A program made the translations under genes and the position numbers. A DNA stretch of 64,000 nt from Cocos nucifera. Its lineage: Eukaryota > Streptophyta > Magnoliopsida > Arecales > Arecaceae. Under the pieces are notes generated by a model that saw only the letters and a list, made by a program, of their open reading frames with translations, did no database searches and was not told where the DNA came from. Positions 48,501 through 58,519 of this stretch are shown here, one piece after another (within the stretch, counting starts at the first letter, position 1; every line of letters starts with the position of its first letter). Location of the stretch: the NCBI GenBank assembly GCA_006176705.1, contig QRFJ01000372.1, positions 744,001-808,000 of the forward strand. Reading direction: 5' to 3'.

Positions 48501-48827
48501 GCTACCGAGATTAGTCTGGATGGATGCAATGAAAGTCTAAAATACGGAGGAATGGCTCCAAACTTAGAAAGATTTCCGAATTTGTCTACTTACATGATTA
48601 ATTCAACGTATGGGAGAGAAGAAATCATGCACTTAATTTTAGGAATTAAAAAACTCTTATTCCCCGCTAATTATAACACGAAACCATCATTTCACCCATC
48701 AAAGCATGGATTAGCAGCCAGGAAAACTTGCAGGTGAGGGAAAAAGAGAGAGTCTAACCATTACACCTGCAACTATATATTAGAGGCCAGGCAGTGATGC
48801 ATCTAAATGGTATGGGTGTGGGTATCA
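45561..48827. other. Intergenic and 3'-flanking DNA of the aspartokinase gene
   Basis: Contains a very AT-rich stretch (46090-46560), ordinary unique-looking DNA and a few short open frames without recognisable domains. It lies downstream of the minus-strand aspartokinase stop codon, so the gene's 3' untranslated region should begin at its upper edge. I see no clear polyadenylation signal in the first 200 bases. Confidence 0.55.
47531..47608. repeat. 39-bp tandem duplication
   Basis: Two adjacent near-identical units beginning aaccatttatccctcg and ending ccatacagcat. Confidence 0.9.
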
Positions 48828-51172
48828 TCAGCATGCATAAGGCAGAGCTGCAGAGCCATTCTGGAAAAGATCCATCTCATCGACTTCTGACAGGAAACCA
48901 TTCTCGAAGAATGCTGAATGCAGAGCTCTAACACACTGCTTTGCTTCACTGTCATGAACCACCAAGGAAATGTTCACCTGTTGGGGAAATGAAAAATTAA
49001 GTAGAATCAGATCAAAACTGGATACGTCATGCACATGGTGGTCGCGTCAGTTTAGAAGAACCACAAAAGAAAATCGCAAGAGATACCTTAGATGCCCCCT
49101 GAGAAATCATCTGGACGTTGACTTTATTCTTCCGTAGTACATTAAATGCCTGACATGATATGAACACATAATCGACAAGGGTGGAGAATATTAGTTTTAA
49201 CCTTGTTTTGGTGTCTACGATAATATCTATTGTGATCAACCATAGAAAGGATAAGAGGAACGGTAAAGAAAGTAAAAGAAGGAGAAATAAAAGGGAAGGA
49301 AATCTTCATCTTTCCAAGGAGAGATGCTCAAACCTTTTCTAGTATCAAAGAAGACCGCTGCACATTTCCAATGAGGGAAATTATTGATCTGTGCTGAAGG
49401 AGATGAACTACTGCAATTTTCTCAAGCTCTTCAACCACATGATCAAGCTCCTGCCATTTGATTGTTTTGGATAGACTAGATGATAAGAACAACCAGAAAA
49501 CCAATAAAAAGCAAATTGCTGTTCTTTACAAGGTGCTCGACAATTATGTTTCTAAAACTGGTTTATCCAACATGATCAGGACAGGGGAGGAAGAAAATGT
49601 GTATTGCTAATTTCTGCATACAAGTTTAGATTTATCCCATAGCTGCTATTGCAATTAACAAAGTTGAAACAACAGATGTGCAAGCATGCGAGACAGAACA
49701 ATAGCAATTTTAGTGTTAAAATACATGAATGCAACTAGTGCATGCATTTTGAGCTGCGCTGGCACAATCAGCTTTGTTCCTTCAAAGATATAGAAAGTAA
49801 TGGATGAAAATCTTATCTCTAATCTTTCTTGTAGAACCAAACCGGATGCATTTTAGGTTTGTTAAGAGCAATTGGATCGAATGTCAGATTCAGTTCATAC
49901 TTGCCTGCTGTATTAGTTCTCTGCTCCAAAGTTTCGATGGATCCAATGTCAAGGAAATACTGACTTCACTCGTAGCCACACAATCAACAGAGATACCCAA
50001 GTCTTCAAATGTAGAAAAAACCTGCACTTGAAGAGTATAAGAATGAAATTGAAATTGCAAATTACAAAAAGAACCAAATTGTATTATAATATATTCAAGT
50101 GATGAATGCAAAATTCTTACCTTTGCTAGAAAACCATATTGACCTAGCATTCGAGTGCTCACTATATCCAACATTGTGATATTCGATTTCAAAACTATGC
50201 TGGTCAGTACAGTCTGAATTACATATTTACTATAAATAGGTCAATATCGATTAATTTAACATTATAAATTTCTAACAAAATCATATAAAAAAAAAAGGGT
50301 ATGCTGCAACAAACCTCACTCAGATCCCTTGCTTTGGTGATGAGGGTACCAGGAGCTTGAGGGTTGTATGAATTCTTGACCCTAACTGGTATATCACCTT
50401 CTCTAGCAGGTCGCATTGATTGGGGATGCAAAACCTATGGATAATGAGTAGATGCATCATAGATATGGGCAAAGAAAGAGAAAAAATGCAACAGGTAGAT
50501 GTATCATAGGCATTAGTAAAGAAAGAGAAACAAAAGCCTCTTCTTTTCTTTTCCTTGAACTAAATGGTGGTAAAACCAAGTGTTTCTCACAAATGGGCTT
50601 TTATTACAAAAAATTTCATTAACATGAGGCCTACATGGTAATGAAATCTTTGTTTCAAATGCAACATTTCATTATAATTTAGGATGCAGGTTAATGAAAA
50701 CTTTTGCAACATGAACCCATTATATGGCATGGCAATTAATCTTTTGCAGACAAGGCTCGGTACAATAAAGAATGACAGGCCATCTTATCATTTTATGTTT
50801 CATTTGAATAAAGAAATTGCTCTCTAACTCCATACTATAACCATCAGGAAACCCATATACAATGACACTTGATTTTTCTTCCCCAGCGTGTCAGAATGCA
50901 TTTCTTTCAATAAGAATAATGACCAAGAAGATGCTACATAGAAATGATAATTAGCAGTCAAGTAAGATGCACATATATGAAATGATGTTAACCATATCGA
51001 ACCAGTTAATCATAAAAGCACACAAACTATTTCATTTAATCATTTCTCAAAAGAAGAAAAGGTTAGGTTAATGCGTATCCTTGGAAACAAGTATTGGGCG
51101 AGTTATAACAGAATCTTGCAGACTTTAAGAATATCAGCACCAAGTGCAACTAGAATATAATTATATTGTCAC

Positions 51173-51208
<36 letters not shown>

Positions 51209-51212
51209 AGAT

Positions 51213-51255
<43 letters not shown>

Positions 51256-54200
51256 AAACCTGTGCACCAAAATAGGCAAGTTCAGCTGCTTCTTCAAATG
51301 TTAAATGTGGTACAGACTTTGCATTTGAATATATATTAGGATCACATGTCAAAACACCATCAACATCCTTCCAAACCTGTTATGAATTTAAAACAAGATG
51401 TGACATGTAAAAGGTGCACCAATGAATTGATATAATAAGAAACATCAAAGGTTGCCTTAGCACAATGAAAGGATGGCGATAGAGTTGGAAATTGACTTTT
51501 AAACTGACCTGAATTTCTCGCAATCCCAAGGCTTTACCAATGGTAGTAGCTGTCAAGTCACTACCACCCCTGCCTAAAGTAGTGACAGCACAGGATTTCC
51601 AACCCTGCAAATGATATACCAAAAGCTTCAACTCCAGGTTCACCCAAAAAATGAAAAAAAAAAGAACTTCAACTCCAGGTAATTAAAATGTAAGATGAAA
51701 GTTAGACTGAATACAATAGACCTTTCCAAGAAAGCCAGTCACAATAGGAATTGCAGGATCATTAATCCAATCTCCATGTAATCTCTTTGCAAGGGCAGGA
51801 TAAGTTGCCTCCAAGATCTCCGCATTTGTAAATTCATCCGTTGTTATAAAACCAATATCAAATGCATCATACTGCAAAAGTTTGGTGAAAGCATGATTAG
51901 CTCTTGTAAAAAGTCGATATGTCAAAACTCAAATAACAACTGAATACGGTATGAAGGCTACCAACTGAATATTGTATGGAAGCTGGCCAGCATGCAAGAG
52001 TTAATGGGGGGAAAAGGAGAGATACTTCTTCAAACAAAGTTACATTTTCACATAAATGTGAACAATAGTACACCATATTTAGCATTTTAGTAGGTCATTA
52101 AATGGTTAAGCAGATATAAAAGTTAGATATAATGTGAAAAAATAAGCCTTTCATATAAAAAAAAAAATAGGGAAAAAAAAATCTCAAGCATTTCTAGCAT
52201 AATTGGCCGTACTGTATGGTTCAAGGCATACAAAAATGTACCGATAGGGAATTCAGATGGGTTGCCCAATCGACTTGGAAAATAGGCTAAATTGAGGCAA
52301 ATTGAGTAAGCTTGTCTCGGTTCACCCATTTTGAGCCCAAATCATGCTGTTCCTTTAATATTAGAGGTGGGAGGCTGAGAAGGCCTTCCATGCCTTCTCA
52401 GCTTCTCCATCACCATTTTTTTTTTTTTTAACTTCCAGAAAATTAAAAAAAAGGACCTTTTTTTGCAGATCTCAGCCCAACCTCCTCACCATCTTCTCCC
52501 TTTTTCTTCCTTTCAATGTCAAAAATTGGCTTGAGAAAGCAAGGAGGAATCATGCCAAAATTTTAGATTTTGGCATGATTTCTTGATATGTCGGAGATCC
52601 ACGGGTCATCTACACAAAACCACTGAAATCATAATTTTTTGTTAACTCTATATTTTTTATAATTAAATATATCTATATATTTGAGTTAAAGTTAATAAAA
52701 AATAAGATAATTATCAAAAAATTGTAAAATTGGTAGCATATTTAGAGGTACACATGCTACTCTCTATCAAAATTTGATACCAATTTATTTAAGTTTGGGC
52801 ATGATCATGCTTGTAAAGTTATAGGCCTAAATTTGAAAACTAATGGCCTTTTATGCAAACCCACAGGCAGAGAAAAATATATATAGCATCCCTCGTAGGA
52901 TGCTACATCGATCCAAAATCATACTAATTTTATGAATATTTTATATTTAAATATTATTTTTAATTAAAAATAACTAAAAATGTATAGATGATACAAAAAA
53001 CAAAAAATAGTATTATGTATGGATAATTCAGATGTATTTTCTAAAGTACAAGACTGATTTTTTTTGCATTATAATGAAAATTCACTAATTTAAATAATTA
53101 ATTAAATAACAATGATCTAAGATCAAAATATATGTAGCAACCTTGCTAGGTTCTACATTATTCTGAATTCAAATAAATTTTCAAGATACTTTCCAACTAA
53201 ATATCAATTTACTATATTAAAATTAATTAAAAAATTTAATCAAGTCAAAAAATTATTAAAGATTTGCATTGTATATAGATACTATAATTACAATATAATT
53301 TTCTTAATTTTAAAATAACTAACTAGATAATATATCAATTGATGTAAAAATATTTGACATGTGTACGGTAGATTTGCAGGAATGGATCTAGTAAGGAAGG
53401 AGCCAGATCATAACATAATTGGGATCATGAGCTTATGCCTGGAGGTGCAAGTGGTGAGACAAAGTTGAAAGGGAGGGTTAACTGGGTTGAAACAACATCT
53501 AACTAGTGGTTATCTGGACATGTCTGCCCATAAAAAATGCCCGCATAAGGTCCACTAGCTTATGAAGAAACACATCATTGATTTCAACCATATTATCAAA
53601 ATTATAATTAGAAACAAAAAAATTAAGAAAACAAAAATTGTAAAAACCAAAAAAAATAAAGAAAATGGCATACCTATCAGATGACTGGTATGCCAATCTG
53701 TATTGTGTTAGTACAGTATGAGTTGGTACCGGTGGCTGATTGGGATAGATCTTGATACCAGTTCAGTGAACATTTTGAGTTTATTTTTTGATAGAAGTTT
53801 TATGACACCAGGATAACAAGGAGATGAGAAAGAGATATATAGGTATCAAACAAGAGGAGAATCGGAGTAAGAAGAAGAAATAGAGGGAAAGTATCTAACA
53901 ATCACAAACACGCTATCAAAGAGAAGACATCTCTTCTAACGGCAACTAAATTCAGTTGCCGGTTGTGAGAATATAAAAAGCACTTTGATATGGAACATGG
54001 AGACAGCATGAGACCACTTCTATAGTTCGAGTATTCATGTGTGCGCACACATGCATGCACATGCATGTCTAGGCACACAGAGATTAAATTTTTCAGTCAC
54101 TTGACAATATTTAAACAGTAAAGATACAATTTCCTAACTACTTAACTGACAATTTCAAAATTAAACAAATAGTTCAAAACTTCATAGCAAACCATATGGC

Positions 54201-55310
54201 CACTTTTCAGAGCCTTGAAATGGTTTCAGATGCTTAGTTTCCTTTTTATAGGTGAAAATGGAAGACTTTTAGATGAATGGAAAGGGTGTGGCAGATCCTA
54301 ATTTTCAGGAGTGATGAACGATAGCAATCACAGCAAGAAATCAAAGAAACACACTTCAAACCCATGCTAATTGTTACATTAACTCCTGCATGGCAGATCC
54401 TAATTTTCAGGAGTGATGAACAATAGCAATCACAGCAAGAAATCAAAGAAACACACTTCAAACCCATAGTACTTGTTACATTAACTCCCACCTGAATCTA
54501 TAAAACATTGTATGACATTTGTCCTTCAGCTTCCTTTTTTATTGTGCATACTTAAAAAAAAAGATGGCATTAGAAGAAAAATGAGAGATTCTAAGAATAC
54601 CTTATGCTTCACTACATGAAAAAGGTTTTCTCCACATGGAAGACAATCCGATAGTATTCTCATTATTGATAAAAAGACCAACTAGAATCCAAGAGAGACT
54701 TAACATCTGATAAACAAGGGTTCATTATTCAAGCAGGTAATAGTACTACAAAGTGGTCTGGAAATTCAATGTAAGCAGTGATTTTGCAGCAATATTTGCA
54801 CACAGCTTTGTGATGAAGAAAATCAATATAAAATATCATAGGCTGATCACGTGTTACATAAAGCACTGTATATGAGTAACAGTGTGTCAAAGGACAAAAT
54901 TTAGTTGGATAGACATCAATTTTGCTATACAAGTTTAAAACAGAAAAAAAGAAAAACCAACATGCAAAATCCCCATAAAGTGCAATTTATATAGGTCTTT
55001 CTGCTATTTCTCCATAATATAAAATTTGCAATTGCTGGAAAAGCTAATCTGCATACCTAGCAACCAATATGTCCTTATATTGCAAGATGAATAAGTCACT
55101 CTATTTTCTTAAATCTTAAACACTTCACATTCTTGTAAGATGTGATTAAAAGTACCTGCCGTGCTTTAGTACCAATTTTGTTCAAATATGTGGCAAAGAT
55201 TCTCGTAGACATGCATTCTCCAAATGAAACTAGATAGTCCGTTGTACGAGGTGTTAGTTCTTTCATCATAGCAATTCCTTTCAAAAGTTGCTCCAATTCA
55301 TCCAACGGAC
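48828..55310 (-). CDS. AK: Aspartokinase, monofunctional, plastid type (5' exons missing)
   Basis: Phosphorylates aspartate, the first step towards lysine, threonine, methionine and isoleucine. Ten exons read on the minus strand: 55310-55156, 51871-51722, 51604-51509, 51376-51260, 50434-50315, 50213-50121, 50021-49905, 49450-49334, 49149-49087 and 48977-48828 (stop at 48828-48830). All introns end AG; donors are GT except the one after 49905, which is GC. The exons give about 391 residues. Kinase-domain text includes YLVSFGECMSTRIFA, YDAFDIGFITTDEFTNA, TTLGRGGSDLTATTIGKALG, VWKDVDGVLTCDPNI and MRPAREGDIPVRVKNSYNP. Two ACT domains follow (NITMLDIVSTRMLGQYGFLA...TSEVSISLTLDPSKLW, then SIISLIGNVQRSS...VNVQMISQGASK and VNISLVVHD). 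It stops after the second ACT, so no homoserine dehydrogenase is fused. Monofunctional plant enzymes are typically lysine-inhibited. The transit peptide and the KFGGSSV kinase motif were not found up to 57590 and probably lie beyond the Tat element. Confidence 0.95.
49451..49904 (-). other. GC-AG intron of the aspartokinase gene
   Basis: The upstream exon ends CAGCAG and the intron starts GCAAGTATG (minus strand, 49904 downward). It ends GGCAG before GAGCTTGAT at 49450. The reading frame is kept (…ELIQQ then ELDHVVEELEK) only if GC is the donor. The nearest GT, two bases further in, would break the frame. Confidence 0.88.
51172..51254. repeat. Compound (CA)n(GA)n microsatellite next to a splice donor
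   Basis: A CA run of about 17 units, then a GA run of about 22 units with two gata interruptions. On the gene's strand this is a (TC)n(TG)n tract starting four bases inside the intron that follows exon 51376-51260. Confidence 0.95.
51872..55155 (-). other. Large AT-rich intron of the aspartokinase gene
   Basis: 3.28 kb between the exons ending KARQ and starting YDAF. No transposon with clear ends is visible. It holds the 102-bp tandem duplication at 54291-54493. Confidence 0.8.
54291..54493. repeat. 102-bp tandem duplication in an intron
   Basis: Two adjacent units starting gcagatcctaattttcagg (54291 and 54393) and ending gttacattaactcc, over 90% alike. Confidence 0.93.
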
Positions 55311-55775
55311 CTGCAAATTTGCAATGCACAAAGCAATGAGCATGGAGCAACCATTTGATCATCAGACAAGCACCTACCAAAATTGGATAAGAACCAAGTA
55401 TTTGGTGAAAAGAAAATCAATTAGATGAAGGATGGTGGAATCATCCCAAATTGCCTGGTTCAGGATGCACAGTGCCAAATCAGTGCAAAACCGAGACAGT
55501 TTTGCATCTTAGTTCAGGGACCGAGTCTTAAGACACTGCCTAAAACAACCTTAACATCAAAAAGAAACTGAAAAAAACAAAAAATAAAGAAAAGATCATA
55601 CAACCCTGAACCAATACCACATCAATACGCTTTTACATACTGTGTGGCACGTTACTATGTCATACCAACCCGGTTCTTGACAAGTATAGCACCCAATACC
55701 GATTCAGGAAGCTGTGCATTAGATAGCTTAAAATCCCATGATTGAACACATCAATATGAATATAAGAGGCCAAGC

Positions 55776-55781
<6 letters not shown>

Positions 55782-55809
<28 letters not shown>
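55782..55809. repeat. (CA)n microsatellite
   Basis: About fourteen uninterrupted AC units. Confidence 0.95.
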
Positions 55810-55812
<3 letters not shown>

Positions 55813-55889
55813 AATTTAAAAATATATTTTGTAAACATTAACATTTAATAAGAATATTATTATCAGAGTGTGACAACCTATGGAGTTAG

Positions 55890-56860
55890 CAAATTAATGA
55901 TAGTTCATTAGAAAAAAAAAAGAATAAATGAAATTAAATTCATTATTTGTATCAGATCTAAAGTTGCTACAGCCATAACAATAATCATATAGGTCACACC
56001 ATTCGTTATCTAGTGAACTGGCCCCTTATATGGGTAAAATGGCCTTGAACAGATTAATAAGAGCCAGAACAGCCTGTTTTGATACATAGCAACAACTATT
56101 TCCAAATTTTTTAATAAAATATCTGAATTTTCACAAACTATTAACTAGTTGCATTGGTTCCCAAACTATTCTGGAATACTTATATTACTCAACAACTTTA
56201 AATACAAATTTTATGAAACTTGCACTAATTATTCATGATTTTTTTTTTTGTCAGAAGAATCAAGCAAGCATTCAAACGATGTTACCCAGCACTGTTGGTG
56301 GTGTGATATTACTGTTGATCGTTGTTTTTCCCTCTTGCATGCTAGATTGTTCATGAAATACTGCATTGATAAACCAATAAGCTGTGCAAACAGCAAGTTT
56401 TATTGGTAGCTCATTAAAAGATTAGCGTAGGAAATTAAAATCATTATCTTTATCAGATCTGAAGTTCCTAGAGCCACAACAATAATCACATAGGTCACAT
56501 CATCTGAAAACCTGATGAACTTACCCCTTACCTGGCTAAAATGGCCTTGAACTGATTAGTAAGAGCCAAAACAGCCTAGTTTGACACATGGCAATAATTT
56601 CAACTTTTCCAACAAAACATCCAAATTGTTCACAACTAATAACTAGTTGCATGGGTTTGCAAACTATTCTGGAATATTTATATTACTCAACATTTTTACA
56701 AAAAAAATGAACTCTATGAAGCTTGAACAAATAAGTCATTTTTTTTTTTTTTAGAATAATCGACTGTAACGAAATGATGCTACCCACTATTGCTGGTAGG
56801 AGCCGTGTTACCATTGATTGTTGTTACAGCCTCTTCCATGCTTGCTTGTTCATTAACCAC
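55890..56860. repeat. Diverged ~0.5-kb tandem duplication
   Basis: Copy A about 55890-56370 and copy B about 56400-56860 share, in order, atcagatct(a/g)aagttgct, caacaataatcataggtcacacc-like text, aaatggccttgaac, ttaactagttgcat, aactattctggaata, a long T run, and gatgttacccac/cagcactgttggtgg. Identity is roughly 75-80% by eye. It is not a known transposon to me. Confidence 0.85.
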
Positions 56861-57682
56861 TATATGGATATGTTTACAGCCTTGCATTTTTTCAAATTGG
56901 TGTTGCTAATTACGGTTTTATAATTTTTCTTTCAAACTTTTGTTGTCTGCTCCCAGATATTTAATTTGTTCATCTAGTCTATTTAGTTTCATATGATGAA
57001 CTTTGTGACCATGGTTGGATGAGTCCAGGACTTATGCAGGCATATGGTTGGTCATGTCCAGTCTGCAGCAGTCAGTACTGAGGATAAACCAGATCAAATC
57101 ACTGAGCCAAACAGCACTGATTAGCTAGAAAATTCACAAAATAGATCCAATCAGTAACCTCCAACTATGTTACATGTGAAGTGCCCACCACAGAAATTTG
57201 GAAATGCCTACGCTCCCACCAAAAAATGTATCAAGAGCATGGTTTGAAAGCAGCATCAAGAGGAAGCACCACATTTGATGAGGGAAGTGAAATCAGCAAA
57301 AAAATGTGCTCTTTAAGACTTTATTAGAACTTGCATATGTCAAGAAGTTGGGTTTACCTAGCTTACATACGCAAGTTTCTATGCAATTTCTTATAGAATG
57401 TGCATGCGCTTAACATGTTTGTAGCATCTCCATTGCATCTGAATGATCAAATCTAACAAGGGCTCCTGTTACATCTAATATGATGATTGGATAGGAAATT
57501 CTATACAGGATCTTATATTAAGTTAACGTCTTACATCAGTGAAACAAGATGCAGGACACCCATAGTTATTGAGAATAACCATATTTATAATTGTTGGAGA
57601 TAAATCCCGCTCCTGCCGAAGCCCGGCCCGGCGCTCAGCATAATGCGAATAGTAGCCGCAGAAGAGCTTCAGCGCACTGGCC

Positions 57683-57900
57683 GAACTCCTTCAGCCGGCC
57701 GAACTGCCAAGCGGCCGAACTCCCCAGCGTCCAGGCTTTAGGCCGAACTCCTTCTACCGGCCGAGCTACCAAGCGGACGAACTCCCAGCGTCCAGGCTTC
57801 GGGCCGAACTCCTTCTGCCGGCCGAGCTACCAAGCGGGCGAACTCCCAGTGTCCAGGCTTCGAGCCGAACTCCCACCGCCAGCCGAATTTCCTAGCGGCC
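57683..57900. repeat. 61-62-bp tandem repeats in the LTR
   Basis: Units start gaactcc at 57683, 57745, 57806 and 57867 (periods 62, 61, 61). They contain ccggccgagctaccaagcgg and cccagcgtccaggctt. Confidence 0.93.
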
Positions 57901-58080
57901 GAGCTCCTTGGACTCCAAGCGGCAGGACTTCTTCAGAAGACGGACTCCTCCCAGACGCCCGTTCGGCCATCCGAGCTCCTGCGAACCTCTCTGCGGCCGA
58001 GCTCCTCCCGGGTTTCCCCTTCGACCGAACTTTCCTACAAGTCCGAACTCCTCTGGACGAACTGTCGCCTGCAACAAGAC

Positions 58081-58270
58081 CGGACGACGCCTTACTCTCC
58101 GTACCGGGCTCCATGCGGCCCGCGACTTGCCAGTATGGCTCCCACGATCCGCCGGACGACGCCTTCCTCTCCGTACCGGACTCCATGCGGCCCACGACGT
58201 GCCAGTATGGCTCCCACGATCCACCGGACGACGCCATCCTCTCCGTACCGAACTCCATGCTGCCCCAACG
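58081..58270. repeat. 72-bp tandem repeats in the LTR
   Basis: Units start cggacgacgcc at 58081, 58153 and 58225 (period 72). They contain ctctccgtaccg, ctccatgcggccc and gccagtatggctcccacg. They lie just upstream of the TATA box. Confidence 0.93.
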
Positions 58271-58315
58271 ACTCTCTGCCAGACGCCATGGCCGTCATCA
58301 TCAACTAAGCTCCGC

Positions 58316-58325
58316 TATAAAAAGG
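58316..58325 (+). promoter_or_regulatory. TATA box of the Tat LTR promoter
   Basis: tataaaaagg in the LTR about 200 bases before the gag ATG. It is the only good TATA motif in this GC-rich block and lies at the usual place for the U3/R boundary. Confidence 0.75.
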
Positions 58326-58519
58326 ACCCTTCCAGATACGCTAATCTCTCTCTCGACTCTCTAAGCTCTCCTCACCTTTAAGCTCCGGAACTCATTCCGA
58401 GCACTCCATTCCTGTTGGCTGGAAACTAACTTGACCGTCTCTCTAAGCTCTCTCTCGATTTTCTTCTTCCCGCTCCGGATTCTCCCTCTTCCCCTTCGGG
58501 ATTCCTTTCTCGAAAGAAA

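Larger units (their letters stand above)
55311..57591 (-). other. Intron or 5' flank of the aspartokinase gene
   Basis: The first visible exon is preceded on the minus strand by TTTGCAG, a proper acceptor, so this region is intronic at least at its lower edge. I found no sequence for the missing kinase N-terminus on the minus strand. It contains a (CA)n tract at 55782-55809 and the ~0.5-kb tandem duplication at 55890-56860. Confidence 0.65.
57592..58450 (+). repeat. 5' LTR of the Tat element (3' edge unresolved)
   Basis: The start is fixed by TG and the change in composition. The end must lie between the TATA box (58316) and the gag ATG (58520). Without the 3' LTR I cannot place it better, and no clear tRNA-complementary primer site stands out (tggctggaaac at 58416 is one candidate). 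The long open frame through the LTR has no domain and reflects its GC-rich repeats. Confidence 0.7.

Noticed and set aside
51161..51352. Minus-strand open frame running through the CA/GA microsatellite
   Set aside because: It is an exon reading through its splice donor into the repeat; the real exon ends at 51260.
55320..57590. Search for the missing aspartokinase N-terminal exon
   Set aside because: Minus-strand translations read by eye showed no KFGGS-type motif or transit-peptide-like exon here.
57591..58364. 257-codon plus-strand frame before the Tat gag
   Set aside because: It lies in the LTR with its tandem repeats, upstream of the TATA box, and has no domain.
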